From an uncultured beta proteobacterium (GTDB lineage: Bacteria; Pseudomonadota; Gammaproteobacteria; Burkholderiales; SG8-41), in NCBI GenBank assembly GCA_903893565.1, contig CAITMU010000134.1, positions 1 to 32,673 of the forward strand: 32,673 nt of DNA, read 5' to 3'. The first letter of the stretch is position 1. Each line of letters starts with the position of its first letter. The translations under genes and the position numbers were made by a program. The notes under the pieces are model-generated. The model was not told the origin of the DNA. It ran no database searches and saw only the letters and a program-made list of their open reading frames with translations. This document shows, piece by piece, positions 8,998 to 17,627 of the stretch.

Positions 8998-9372
8998 TTA
9001 GTGCTTAGCCACTAAAGTATTCACGGTGCTGTAATAGGCCGCCAAATCAGCCATATCTTGGTCTGACAAAGACATCGCGATTGCCTTCATACCGCTGTGT
9101 TTACGCGTGCCATCCCGGTAACTTTGCAAAGCCTTAACGATATAGGCGGCATGTTGCCCACCAATCTTAGGAACGCTGTAGACCTCAGGAAAAACGGTTT
9201 TATAGCCTTCGATCCCATGACAGCCAATGCACATGGCGTTCTTTTTGGCGCCTTTTTCCACTTCGCCCTTAGGCGCTTCTGCCCAAACGGCAGATGGGAA
9301 GCCCATGGCAATAAGTAAAACGATCCATCCTATCCGTCCTGAAAAAACTGGGGGAGCTGCTTGCGCTTTCAT
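8998..9372 (-). CDS. small periplasmic c-type cytochrome (class I)
   Basis: A 124-residue secreted cytochrome c. A signal peptide with a long positively charged lead (hydrophobic core [12 protein letters not shown], then VWAEA) precedes haem motif CIGCH at 48-52. The axial Met probably lies in [18 protein letters not shown] chose the ATG at 9372 over the one at 9420 because AGGAA lies about 9 nt upstream and the added 16 residues would spoil the signal peptide. The first gene of a two-cytochrome unit, it shares the family fold with the downstream gene (both have [10 protein letters not shown] or [14 protein letters not shown] segments), so the pair probably arose by duplication. Confidence 0.9.
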   Translation of the reverse strand: MKAQAAPPVFSGRIGWIVLLIAMGFPSAVWAEAPKGEVEKGAKKNAMCIGCHGIEGYKTVFPEVYSVPKIGGQHAAYIVKALQSYRDGTRKHSGMKAIAMSLSDQDMADLAAYYSTVNTLVAKH

Positions 9373-9677
9373 TTTTAAGATTCCTGCCGTTCGGTCGTAG
9401 AAATTTTGCTTAAAAAACAACTGCTGTGATTATACCCGAAATTTACACTCTTTTTATGATCCCTTTAATTGTTATTATTTTTAATAAACAATCCGCATTA
9501 TTTATGCTTTCTGTTTAAACGCCTTGGCTTGCGTTGAAGGTTCGCTTTTTACGCTTCCTTCGCCTTCGATCACGATATACTCTAGCAGGTTAAAAAAATG
9601 ATGCTCGTTAAGCTTTTTTAACCTACCTCTTAAAATACCCCTACCTCCCCCCTCCCCCTTCATTTCCCTTTCAGAAT
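9373..9677. other. divergent intergenic region with AT-rich hairpin
   Basis: 305 bp between the leftward cytochrome genes and the rightward adenosyltransferase gene, so it should hold both promoters. An 11-bp inverted repeat (AGGTTAAAAAA at 9587-9597, complement at 9614-9624, 16-nt loop) precedes a pyrimidine-rich stretch. TATACT at 9576-9581 is a -10-like box without a clear -35. No gene is seen. Confidence 0.4.
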
Positions 9678-10241
9678 ATGGCCAATCGACTCACCCGAAT
9701 TTACACGCGCACCGGAGATGATGGACAAACCGGGCTATCAAACGGTTCTCGTCTGGCAAAAGACGCCCCGCGCGTACACGCGATGGGCTCGGTTGATGAA
9801 CTCAATAGCGCCATCGGTCTACTCTTAACCGAGCCCTTACCGGATGCCATCAACCAATGCCTGACTCAGATCCAAAACAACCTATTCGATCTGGGCGGAG
9901 AATTAAGCCTTCCGGGTCACGCGATACTAACGGATCAACATATCGAGCAATTAGAATCACAGCTTGACCATTTCAATGCCGACTTACCCGCACTCAAAGA
10001 TTTTATCTTGCCAGGCGGATCGCGCGCGGCCGCTCTAGCGCACATGGCCAGAACCATCTGCCGACGTGCCGAAAGAGACCTCGTCACCTTAGCCCGCGAA
10101 GAATCGATCGATGCGCTAGCCGGTCCTTTTCTTAACCGGCTGTCTGATCTTTTATTTGTACTGTCTCGAGTCCTCAATCGCCATGCTGGGGGACAAGATG
10201 TGCTCTGGGAATTAAAAAAACCACCTGCTAAAGCCTGCTAA
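9678..10241 (+). CDS. PduO-type cob(I)alamin adenosyltransferase
   Basis: A 187-residue ATP:corrinoid adenosyltransferase, the trimeric PduO type, which converts cob(I)alamin to adenosylcobalamin. The N-terminal ATP-binding loop TRTGDDGQTGL, the VDELNSAIG helix, the CRRAERDLV arginine/glutamate helix and the C-terminal NRLSDLLFVLSR are all present. No cobalamin synthesis or B12-dependent enzyme gene is adjacent. It is convergent with the cupin gene; the stop codons overlap by 3 nt (10239-10241 and 10238-10240), so there is no room for a terminator between them. Confidence 0.93.
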   Translation: MANRLTRIYTRTGDDGQTGLSNGSRLAKDAPRVHAMGSVDELNSAIGLLLTEPLPDAINQCLTQIQNNLFDLGGELSLPGHAILTDQHIEQLESQLDHFNADLPALKDFILPGGSRAAALAHMARTICRRAERDLVTLAREESIDALAGPFLNRLSDLLFVLSRVLNRHAGGQDVLWELKKPPAKAC

Positions 10242-10606
10242 ATTAACTCCGTATCCTCATGCGCGTAGGCTGGCGTACAAACGCATAATACCTTCAACAC
10301 CATCTCCCCCTCGCAGGCAATCTGGTGCGCGCTGCCCGGGGGAATACAAATCGTATCGCCCGTATAGACCTTAAAAGTGGCCTCATCCAACCACATCGAG
10401 CCCGAGCCTTGCGTAATATGATAAATTTCTTCACTGACATGATGCCGATGAAGTCGCGTCTTTTGCCCGGGTTCGATCAGGGCTTCAGCCACACTTTGGG
10501 CACAATTGCCATGGGTCAAGGGGTGCATCAGTTCACGAATTTGTGAACCGTCCTTAGTGGTAAAAGCTGCCACTTCGGCATACGCACTTTTAATCGGTAA
10601 GGACAT
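10238..10606 (-). CDS. single-domain cupin protein
   Basis: A 122-residue cupin. The first cupin motif, HRHHVSEEIYHITQGSG, holds the His/His/Glu metal ligands, and the second, GDTICIPPGSAHQIAC, holds the C-terminal His. Such small cupins include mannose-6-phosphate isomerase-like and sensor or dioxygenase-like proteins; the function is not set. The ATG at 10606 follows GGAGGGG; a start at 10621 is possible but lacks it. Confidence 0.8.
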   Translation of the reverse strand: MSLPIKSAYAEVAAFTTKDGSQIRELMHPLTHGNCAQSVAEALIEPGQKTRLHRHHVSEEIYHITQGSGSMWLDEATFKVYTGDTICIPPGSAHQIACEGEMVLKVLCVCTPAYAHEDTELI

Positions 10607-10931
10607 CAAACCCCTCCACAAAATAAAGTACTCCGATTGTAGCGTGTGGCACCGGCCTCGTTGGGTGGATTTCGCCCTCGAACAGAAGTAAAACTAAGCC
10701 CCTATCCATCATTTGACCCCAAATGGCACTTTTTTGGGGCAAGCGACCCACTTCATGCCCTTCAACGGTTCACAAAAATAATACAAACCTCTGTTTTTAA
10801 ATGATATTTAATGAAATATTGCGCTAGACAATTGATTTCATATCAGCTAAATTGACAACTCGATGCTCGTTCCACTGCCGGGGCATCTTACAAAATATAT
10901 TCAATATAAAATTATCTTGAAGGAGTCCTTA
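10607..10931. other. divergent intergenic region upstream of gltI
   Basis: 325 bp with no gene. A 7-bp inverted repeat (CCCCAAA at 10717-10723, TTTGGGG at 10733-10739) sits mid-way, and a palindromic ATATTT-AATG-AAATAT lies near 10805. TTGACA at 10853 resembles a -35, but no good -10 follows at the right distance. It must contain the gltI and cupin promoters. Confidence 0.35.
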
Positions 10932-11849
10932 ATGAACCGTCTGTCTGGCCTTTTCATCACCATCATCACCAGTCTCGCACTGACCGGTATAGCGAGTGCG
11001 CAAGAAGGCGGCACACTTAAAAAAATACAAGCCACCGGTGTCATCAAAATCGGTAGCCGTGAAGCCTCAATCCCTTTTTCCTACATGGACGACAATCAAC
11101 AGACCATTGGTTATGGCGTTGATATCTGCCTCAAAGTGGCAGATGAGGTTAAAAAAGCCTTAAAAATGCCTAACCTTAAAGTGGAATTTGTACCGGTCAC
11201 CTCACAGACACGGATTCCGGTATTAACCGGTGGCAATATCGATCTGGAGTGCGGATCAACCACCAATAGCATTGAACGTCAAAAACAAGTCAGTTTTGCG
11301 CCGACTTACTTTTTAACCGGCACCAAGATTGTGGTTAAAAAAAGCTCTGGCATAAAAAAATATGAGGATCTCAAAGGTAAAACGGTCGTCTTTACCTCTG
11401 GCACCACCAATGAACGTGCCATGAAAGCCTACAATGATGATAAAAAATTAGACATCAATTTCATCCCTTCCAAAGATCACGCCGAATCATTCCTCGCAGT
11501 TGAAACCGGACGTGCCGTGGCCTTCCCCATGGACGACATTATTCTCTACAGTCTTAAAGCCAGCGCTAAAAACCCTAACGACTTTGAAATCATCGGCCCG
11601 TTTATCTCGGACGACCCCTATGGGATTATGATGCGTAAAGATGATGCCGAATTTAAAAAACTGGTTGACAGCGTTGTCACCGGTTTATACAAAAGCGGCG
11701 AGATCGAAAAGATTTATCACAAATGGTTTGAATCAAAAATCCCCCCTAAAGGAATTAACCTTAATCTTCCGATCTCAGAGCCTTTGAAAGAAGTTTTCAA
11801 AAAACCGAATGATACCGGTGTCGATTCCTGCGGTAGGATGAAGTGCTAA
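10932..11849 (+). CDS. gltI: glutamate/aspartate ABC transporter periplasmic binding protein
   Basis: A 305-residue secreted receptor that delivers aspartate/glutamate to GltJK. The signal peptide (NR, hydrophobic core, GIASA|Q) is followed by family segments matching E. coli GltI: GVIKIGSREASIPFSY, ITSQ-like VTSQTRIPVL, ECGSTTNSIERQKQ, FTSGTTNERAMK and GRAVAFPMDD. The start at 10932 is set by AAGGAG at 10919-10924. An unusual C-terminal tail, DSCGRMKC, adds two cysteines that may form a disulfide. It is the first gene of gltIJKL. Confidence 0.93.
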   Translation: MNRLSGLFITIITSLALTGIASAQEGGTLKKIQATGVIKIGSREASIPFSYMDDNQQTIGYGVDICLKVADEVKKALKMPNLKVEFVPVTSQTRIPVLTGGNIDLECGSTTNSIERQKQVSFAPTYFLTGTKIVVKKSSGIKKYEDLKGKTVVFTSGTTNERAMKAYNDDKKLDINFIPSKDHAESFLAVETGRAVAFPMDDIILYSLKASAKNPNDFEIIGPFISDDPYGIMMRKDDAEFKKLVDSVVTGLYKSGEIEKIYHKWFESKIPPKGINLNLPISEPLKEVFKKPNDTGVDSCGRMKC

Positions 11850-11870
11850 TTTATCCACGGTAAATATCCC

Positions 11871-11902
11871 AAAACGGGGGACTGGCTATTGTTCCCCGTT
11901 TT
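11871..11902 (+). terminator. hairpin between gltI and gltJ (partial terminator)
   Basis: AAAACGGGG at 11871-11879 pairs with CCCCGTTTT at 11894-11902, followed by more T residues. It lies 22 bp after the gltI stop, and gltJ starts 35 bp further on. In amino-acid ABC operons such a hairpin lets the receptor be made in excess over the membrane parts by attenuation or mRNA 3'-end protection. Confidence 0.7.
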
Positions 11903-11936
11903 TCATTATTTTCTTGTTTTTTTAGAATAAAACCTT

Positions 11937-12665
11937 ATGGACTTTAGTTTTTTACACCAAGTCCCGTTTTCCGGTGGTGGCTTATACATCGACTGGGTCT
12001 ATTCGGGACTCAAGTGGACACTGCTCGTCTCGATACTGTCTTGGATAATCGCCTTTAGCGTGGGTTCTGTCATGGGGGTGCTACGCACCAGCCCCGTTTC
12101 ATGGCTCAATAAACCGGCGACCCTTTATGTTGAAATTTTTCGTAACATACCGCTTTTAGTACAAATGTTCATTTGGTATTTTGTCCTCCCCGAGATTGTT
12201 CCCAAATCGGCGGGCGATTGGCTCAAAACACAAATGCCCATGCCTGAATTTTGCAATGCAGTGCTGTGCCTCGGGATTTACACCGCAGCCCGTGTGGCCG
12301 AACAGGTTCGCTCTGGCATTCAATCCATTCCCAAGGGTCAAACGGTCGCTGCACTGGCCATGGGTCTTACCCTGCCCCAAGCCTATCGCCACGTATTGCT
12401 GCCGATGGCTTACCGAATCATCATCCCCCCTTTGACGACCGAATTTTTAACCATCTTTAAAAATTCTTCCATTGCGCTGACCATCGGGGTGCTCGAACTC
12501 ACAGCGCAGGCAAGGCAGATCTCGGAATACACATTCCATACGTTTGAAATTTTTACCATTGCCACTGCGATCTACGCGCTCGTCACGCTATCGATTACTT
12601 TTTCCATGCGCTGGTTGGAAAATAAAATCCGGATTCCCGGCTATATCAGCGAAGGAAAACATTAA
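11937..12665 (+). CDS. gltJ: glutamate/aspartate ABC transporter permease GltJ
   Basis: A 242-residue inner-membrane permease of the HisM/GltJ type. Membrane segments are apparent at about residues 25-50 (WTLLVSILSWIIAFSVGSV), 75-95, 105-125 and 190-225. The ABC coupling loop is QAYRHVLLPMAYRIIIPPL, preceded by the EQVRSGIQSIPKGQTVAALA segment typical of polar amino-acid permeases. It forms the translocation pore with GltK. It lies 3 bp upstream of gltK. Confidence 0.93.
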   Translation: MDFSFLHQVPFSGGGLYIDWVYSGLKWTLLVSILSWIIAFSVGSVMGVLRTSPVSWLNKPATLYVEIFRNIPLLVQMFIWYFVLPEIVPKSAGDWLKTQMPMPEFCNAVLCLGIYTAARVAEQVRSGIQSIPKGQTVAALAMGLTLPQAYRHVLLPMAYRIIIPPLTTEFLTIFKNSSIALTIGVLELTAQARQISEYTFHTFEIFTIATAIYALVTLSITFSMRWLENKIRIPGYISEGKH

Positions 12666-12668
12666 TTC

Positions 12669-13358
12669 ATGTTTACCGATTTCGATTTTGATATTGTTCG
12701 TCGCACCCTACCCTATCTTTGGAAAGGGATGCAATTCTCATTAGGCTTAACCTGCCTCGCCATGCTCGGGGGCATCCTTTTAGGGACCTTGTTAGCCCTC
12801 ATGCGATTATCGCGCTATTCGTTGTTGCGTTATCCTGCTGGCGCCTATGTCAATTTAATCCGCTCCATTCCCCTGATACTCGTGATTTTTTGGTTTTATT
12901 TTCTCATTCCCATTGCAGTCAAAAAAATCACAGGCAACCCCTATGCCAGCGGGATTGGGCCTTTTTACTCTGCACTGATTGCCTTCACCTTGTTTGAGGC
13001 GGCCTACTACTGCGAAATCATACGAGCCGGCATTCAAAGTGTTTCCCAAGGCCAGGCCAGCGCTGCGTTCGCGTTGGGCATGAATTACTGGCAAGCGAAT
13101 AAACTGGTCATCTTACCCCAAGCTTTTAGAAACATGCTGCCCGTGCTCCTCACCACGAGCATCATCCTGTTTCAAGATACGTCGCTCGTCTATGTGGTGG
13201 GACTCACTGATTTCATGGGAGCCGCCGGCAATGTGGCCCGTCGAGATGGCCGACTGGTTGAAATGTATTTATTTGCTGCGTTGATTTATTTCATACTTTG
13301 TTATTCTAGTTCTTATTTTGTTAAACGCCTCCAGGCGAAATACGCCACGGGTCGATAA
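12669..13358 (+). CDS. gltK: glutamate/aspartate ABC transporter permease GltK
   Basis: A 229-residue permease paired with GltJ. The N-terminal LPYLWKGMQFSLGLTCLAML, the SIPLILVIFWFYFLIP segment, and the coupling region EIIRAGIQSVSQGQASAAFA followed by ANKLVILPQAFRNMLPVLL identify it. About five membrane helices are visible. Its stop is 12 bp before the ATPase gene. Confidence 0.93.
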   Translation: MFTDFDFDIVRRTLPYLWKGMQFSLGLTCLAMLGGILLGTLLALMRLSRYSLLRYPAGAYVNLIRSIPLILVIFWFYFLIPIAVKKITGNPYASGIGPFYSALIAFTLFEAAYYCEIIRAGIQSVSQGQASAAFALGMNYWQANKLVILPQAFRNMLPVLLTTSIILFQDTSLVYVVGLTDFMGAAGNVARRDGRLVEMYLFAALIYFILCYSSSYFVKRLQAKYATGR

Positions 13359-13370
13359 GGAATTGCACAC

Positions 13371-14099
13371 ATGATCCAAATTAAAAATATCAGCAAATGG
13401 TATGGTAATTTCCAAGTCTTAAAAAACTGCTCCACCAGCGTTAAAAAAGGCGAAGTGGTGGTGGTCTGCGGTCCCTCAGGGTCGGGTAAATCGACTCTGA
13501 TAAAAACCGTTAATGGTCTAGAAGCCTTTCAGCAAGGCGAGATTACGGTGGACAATATTGATGTTGGCAACCCGAATACCGATCTCCCCAAATTACGCGC
13601 TCGTATTGGCATGGTATTCCAGAATTTTGAATTATTTCCCCATATGAAAGTCATCGACAATATTAACCTTGCACAGGTTAAAGTACTGAATCGCACACCT
13701 GAGGTTGCACAAGAAAAATCGATGTCACTGTTAAAGCGCGTCGGATTAGAGGTGCAAGCCCAAAAATATCCCGGACAACTCTCCGGAGGGCAGCAACAAC
13801 GGGTGGCTATTGCTCGAGCCCTTGCCATGGACCCCATAGCCATGCTGTTTGACGAACCCACCTCAGCCCTCGACCCAGAGATGATTAACGAAGTACTCGA
13901 TGTGATGACCGAACTGGCGAAAGAAGGAATGACCATGATGGTGGTCACCCACGAAATGGGGTTTGCCAGTCGGGTCGCCCACCGCGTGATTTTTATGGAC
14001 GAGGGCGAAATTGCCGAAGATGCGACTAAAGATGATTTTTTCAATCAACCCCGCTCACCTCGAGCCCAACATTTTCTATCGAAGATTTTGCATCATTAA
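13371..14099 (+). CDS. gltL: glutamate/aspartate ABC transporter ATPase GltL
   Basis: A 242-residue cytoplasmic ATPase energising GltJK. Walker [11 protein letters not shown]-loop [12 protein letters not shown], signature [16 protein letters not shown], Walker [14 protein letters not shown] and the H-loop VVTHEMGFA are all intact. It completes the gltIJKL operon. An AAGGA at 13357-13361 precedes the ATG. No other gene follows before the Bug receptor at 14217. Confidence 0.95.
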   Translation: MIQIKNISKWYGNFQVLKNCSTSVKKGEVVVVCGPSGSGKSTLIKTVNGLEAFQQGEITVDNIDVGNPNTDLPKLRARIGMVFQNFELFPHMKVIDNINLAQVKVLNRTPEVAQEKSMSLLKRVGLEVQAQKYPGQLSGGQQQRVAIARALAMDPIAMLFDEPTSALDPEMINEVLDVMTELAKEGMTMMVVTHEMGFASRVAHRVIFMDEGEIAEDATKDDFFNQPRSPRAQHFLSKILHH

Positions 14100-14216
14100 T
14101 GAAACACTGACTTTGATCAGGCGAGCCTTGCGCTGAACGCCATTAACGCTGGGTCGAATGGATGGTGTTTTACCCCCCCCTCCGCTTTTCTAAAAAAAAT
14201 AAAGACTGCGTCGACT

Positions 14217-15194
14217 ATGAATCCTTACTTTTTCGCATTGATGGCACTGTCAGGCTTAATCAGCACCCCCAGCATCCATGCTGCCGAACCCCTAAGCGCC
14301 TACCCCTCAAAGCCCGTTCACGCAATCGTTGGCTATGCACCAGGTGGGGGCAGCGATATTATGGGGCGACTCATCGCACAAGAATTAAGTAAAAACCTGA
14401 ATCAAACGTTTGTGGTGGAAAATCGGGCTGGTGCTGCACAAAATGTAGCAGCAGAATACGTGGCCAAGGCAGCCCCAGATGGCTACACGCTTTTTATGAG
14501 CTCAGCCGCCCTAGGCATCAACATCAGCCTATATCCGAAAATGAACTATCACCCCATCCACGATTTTTCTCCAATCGCCTTATTTGCGATTAGTCCCAAT
14601 CTTTTGGTCACTCATCCGTCTTTGCCGACAAAAGATCTCAAAGCTTTTCTCGCGTTTGCTAAGAAAGCCCCACATCCCCTGAACTACTCCTCCTCCGGAA
14701 GTGGTAGCACCCAACACCTATCGGGAGAAATGCTCAAAGTCATGACGCAGATTGGTTTTGTGCACGTACCCTACCGAGGGACCTCCCCATCTATCACGGC
14801 CCTACTGTCAGGGGAGGTCGAGTTTTCTTTCGCCAACATACCCTCTGCCATCAATTATTTACAAAATAAACGCCTACGAGCACTAGCCATCACGAGTCGT
14901 AAGCGATCCACTCTTTTCCCCGATTTACCCACCATGGCAGAGGCGGGAGTACCCCGATTTGAAACCTCCACCTGGTATGGCTTGCTAGGCCCAGCCAACC
15001 TACCCGTCGACTTAGTGAATAAATTAAACCACACCGTCAACAGCATTGTGAAAGATCCCAGTGTCAATAAACGACTGGCTCAATTGGGCTCAGATCCGGT
15101 AGCCGATACCCCAGCATACTTCGTCAACCATCTTAAAGACGAAATTGAACGCTGGGCGCCCGTGGTTAAGAATTCAGGTGCTAAACCAGAATAA
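14217..15194 (+). CDS. Bug/TctC-family periplasmic solute receptor (2 of 5)
   Basis: A 325-residue receptor. The signal peptide is residues 1-22 (FFALMALSGL... SIHA|A). The mature protein shows YPSKPVHAIVGYAPGGGSDI, VVENRAGAAQNVAAEYVAKA, APDGYTLFMSS and HVPYRGTSPSITALLSGEVE. No strong Shine-Dalgarno precedes the ATG at 14217. It is 117 bp after gltL and convergent with the next Bug gene, their stops 28 bp apart, so it is probably its own unit. The ligand is unknown. Confidence 0.88.
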   Translation: MNPYFFALMALSGLISTPSIHAAEPLSAYPSKPVHAIVGYAPGGGSDIMGRLIAQELSKNLNQTFVVENRAGAAQNVAAEYVAKAAPDGYTLFMSSAALGINISLYPKMNYHPIHDFSPIALFAISPNLLVTHPSLPTKDLKAFLAFAKKAPHPLNYSSSGSGSTQHLSGEMLKVMTQIGFVHVPYRGTSPSITALLSGEVEFSFANIPSAINYLQNKRLRALAITSRKRSTLFPDLPTMAEAGVPRFETSTWYGLLGPANLPVDLVNKLNHTVNSIVKDPSVNKRLAQLGSDPVADTPAYFVNHLKDEIERWAPVVKNSGAKPE

Positions 15195-15222
15195 ACGCAA
15201 AGATTGCTTAACCTTAAACGGG

Positions 15223-16236
15223 TTAATCGGTGGGTTGTAATTTACCTAGCCTCACCATTTTCGCCCAACGCTCGACATCTAATTTATACCATTCACCAAA
15301 GGCGGGTCCAGGACCTGGTATGAGGACCGCCCCCACCGATTCAAGACGCTCTTTCACAGAGTCCGTATTGATGGCATGTAGGACTGCCTGCTCTAATTTC
15401 TTGACAGCAAAGGCAGGCGTATTTTTAGGTGCAAAAAAACCAAACCACGTTCCAAAACTAAACCCTGGATATCCTTGTTCGGCAACGGTTAGGATATCGG
15501 GCAAAGACTGCGAACGTTGCAAAGAAGTGATCGCCAAAGCCCTCACTTTGCCGCCTTGTAATTGCGGAAGTGCCGAACCCATTACATCGAACAAAACACT
15601 CACCCGTTGAGGGATTAAATCAATATACACCGCACCACTGCCTTTGTAAGGAACGTGTGTGGCCACAATGCCTGCGGCCTCCGCGAACAACTCGCCCACT
15701 AAATGGCTACCCGTGTTATTGCCTGAAGAACCATAAGTGATTTGCGCTTGTTTATTTTTTGCCGCTACCACTAAATCTTTTATATTTTTATAGGGCGAAT
15801 CGTTAGAAACCACCATTAAACTGGGGATCGTAGCAACCCCTGCAATCGGAACAAGATCCACACGGGGGTCAAAATTAAGTTTAGACAAACTCACGCTCGT
15901 AGCCAGGCTGACAGAGGCAAATAAAAAATTGTGGCCATCGGCCCTAGCCGATTTTGCAATATATTGAGCGCCTACATTCCCCCCCGCACCCGGTTTTAAT
16001 TCAACCACGACGCTTTGGCCTAAGAATTTACCCATTTCTTGAGCGATCACTCGTCCCAGCACGTCGGCAGAGCCCCCGGCCGCATAGGGCACAACCATAT
16101 CAACTACACGGGTAGGAAAAGTTTGCGCCTGACTCAATGCACTTTGAAACAACCAGAAAAACAAAAAAAACGCTACGAGAAAAATTCGATTCCGATATTG
16201 TTGTTTCAAAAAAGTATAAGAAAATATTGTATTCAT
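15223..16236 (-). CDS. Bug/TctC-family periplasmic solute receptor (3 of 5)
   Basis: A 337-residue receptor with a longer than usual N-terminus: a basic lead (KQQYRNR) before the signal core FLVAFFLFFWLF and SALSQA|Q. Family segments: FPTRVVDMVVPYAAGGSADV, VVELKPGAGGNVGAQYIAKS, HVPYKGSGAVYIDLIPQRVS and the late FGTWFGFFAPKNTPA. It lies 89 bp downstream of the ArgE-like deacetylase gene on the same strand, so both may be one unit; the receptor could import the deacetylase's N-acyl substrate (inference). Confidence 0.88.
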   Translation of the reverse strand: MNTIFSYTFLKQQYRNRIFLVAFFLFFWLFQSALSQAQTFPTRVVDMVVPYAAGGSADVLGRVIAQEMGKFLGQSVVVELKPGAGGNVGAQYIAKSARADGHNFLFASVSLATSVSLSKLNFDPRVDLVPIAGVATIPSLMVVSNDSPYKNIKDLVVAAKNKQAQITYGSSGNNTGSHLVGELFAEAAGIVATHVPYKGSGAVYIDLIPQRVSVLFDVMGSALPQLQGGKVRALAITSLQRSQSLPDILTVAEQGYPGFSFGTWFGFFAPKNTPAFAVKKLEQAVLHAINTDSVKERLESVGAVLIPGPGPAFGEWYKLDVERWAKMVRLGKLQPTD

Positions 16237-16325
16237 CGATGTACAAAAACTAAGCTTTGGATAACGGGCTTAGCTCAAGATCCTTTTTACAAAATGGTTA
16301 ATAATAATACCCGACCCTACAAGCT

Positions 16326-17489
16326 TTAGCGTTCACACAAAGAGCCCATTAACGATTGCAAGAACCGCTGGCTATGATTGATTTGATCGAGACTGATAAA
16401 TTCATTGGGTCGGTGCGCCTGTTGAATCGAACCAGGACCACAAACCACTGTAGGAATGCCAGCACTTTGAAACTGAGAACCTTCGGTTCCATAAGAAACC
16501 TTGCCTGTTCCCGATTCACCTGAGTGGGTTTGTGCTAAGGCCACAATAGGGGTATGACTACGGTTGTCTAAGGCTGGGATCTGGGACAACAATTGGATAT
16601 CAAATCCAGCCTCTTTATAGACCGCACGCATCTCAGGCTCTAGGATATTAACAATATAATCATTCAATTCCTTGATCAATTGATCCGGGTCATCTTGTGG
16701 CAAATAACGAAATTCAAAATCAAAACTACACTCATGAGGCACGATATTTAACGCCACCCCCGAATGCAAGACCCCCGTATGTATGGTCGTATAAGACACA
16801 TCAAAGCCACGATCATAAGGACCCTCATCACGGTGGCGTCGGGCCATACGTTTCAGATACGCCACCACTTCAGCCGCCGCTTCCAGCGCGTTGACACCAT
16901 GAGGCGCATACGCCGAATGAGCCGCCAATCCTGTCACACGGGCCCGGTAACTTCTTTTTCCTTTGTGGGCAATCACGGGCTTCATCAAAGTCGGCTCTCC
17001 TACAATACAACCAGCTGGCTTTAAACCCGTAGATTTTAAATCCGATAAAAGCCGACCCACCCCAATACAGCCCACTTCCTCATCATAGGATAAGGCAAGA
17101 TGTAAGGGCGCTTTCAAACCGCGTTCTACAAACTGAGGGATCTCATGCAAAGCCACCGCAATAAAACTTTTCATGTCAGAAGTGCCGCGCCCGAAAAGGC
17201 AACCGTCACGCTCTACTAACTGAAAAGGATCGCTGTCCCAGACTTGCCCTTGTACGGGCACCACATCCGTGTGACCGGAAAGCACCATCCCTCCCTCGAT
17301 AGCAGGCCCCAGAGAGACAAATAAATTAGCCTTACGACGATCGTCATCGTAGGTTAAGCGAAAGTCGGCATCATAGGGCCTCAGATATTCCCGCACGAAA
17401 TCAATGAGATTTAAATTTGAATCTCGACTGATCGTGGGAAAGGCTACTAGGGTGCGAATCATTTCGACACAGCTTGACTGCTCGTTCAT
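16326..17489 (-). CDS. ArgE-like acetylornithine deacetylase / N-acyl amino acid deacylase (M20)
   Basis: A 387-residue M20 zinc hydrolase matching the ArgE branch in length and motifs. SGHTDVVPV and GRGTSDMKSF carry the metal His and Asp, followed by SYDEEVGCIG with the catalytic Glu, VGEPT, and the C-terminal PGSIQQAHRPNEF with the last His ligand. SYGTEGSQFQSAGIPTVVCG is typical of ArgE. It would remove acetyl (or another acyl) from an amino acid. No other arginine genes are near and it is followed by a Bug receptor gene, so a catabolic deacylase rather than biosynthetic ArgE is plausible. Confidence 0.85.
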   Translation of the reverse strand: MNEQSSCVEMIRTLVAFPTISRDSNLNLIDFVREYLRPYDADFRLTYDDDRRKANLFVSLGPAIEGGMVLSGHTDVVPVQGQVWDSDPFQLVERDGCLFGRGTSDMKSFIAVALHEIPQFVERGLKAPLHLALSYDEEVGCIGVGRLLSDLKSTGLKPAGCIVGEPTLMKPVIAHKGKRSYRARVTGLAAHSAYAPHGVNALEAAAEVVAYLKRMARRHRDEGPYDRGFDVSYTTIHTGVLHSGVALNIVPHECSFDFEFRYLPQDDPDQLIKELNDYIVNILEPEMRAVYKEAGFDIQLLSQIPALDNRSHTPIVALAQTHSGESGTGKVSYGTEGSQFQSAGIPTVVCGPGSIQQAHRPNEFISLDQINHSQRFLQSLMGSLCER

Positions 17490-17562
17490 GCGCTAAACCC
17501 TTTTTGCAAAGTAATCAGAATAGGGTTAACGCTCGACGGTGTCAATCGGTGCTTACCCACAC

Positions 17563-17582
17563 ACTGGCACTGACTGGCACTC
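17563..17582. repeat. short tandem repeat, 2 x 10 bp
   Basis: ACTGGCACTG followed directly by ACTGGCACTC, in the 138-bp space between the Bug gene ending at 17628 and the ArgE-like gene start at 17489. It could be a regulator site for the latter, or chance. Confidence 0.4.
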
Positions 17583-17627
17583 ACAGCGCTTTACCAGAAA
17601 ATCAAAGTCTTGGTGTTGGTATCTTTC

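Noticed and set aside
13529..14044. 171-codon minus-strand frame opposite gltL
   Set aside because: Antisense to conserved ATPase motifs; serine-rich product is the usual shadow of such a gene.
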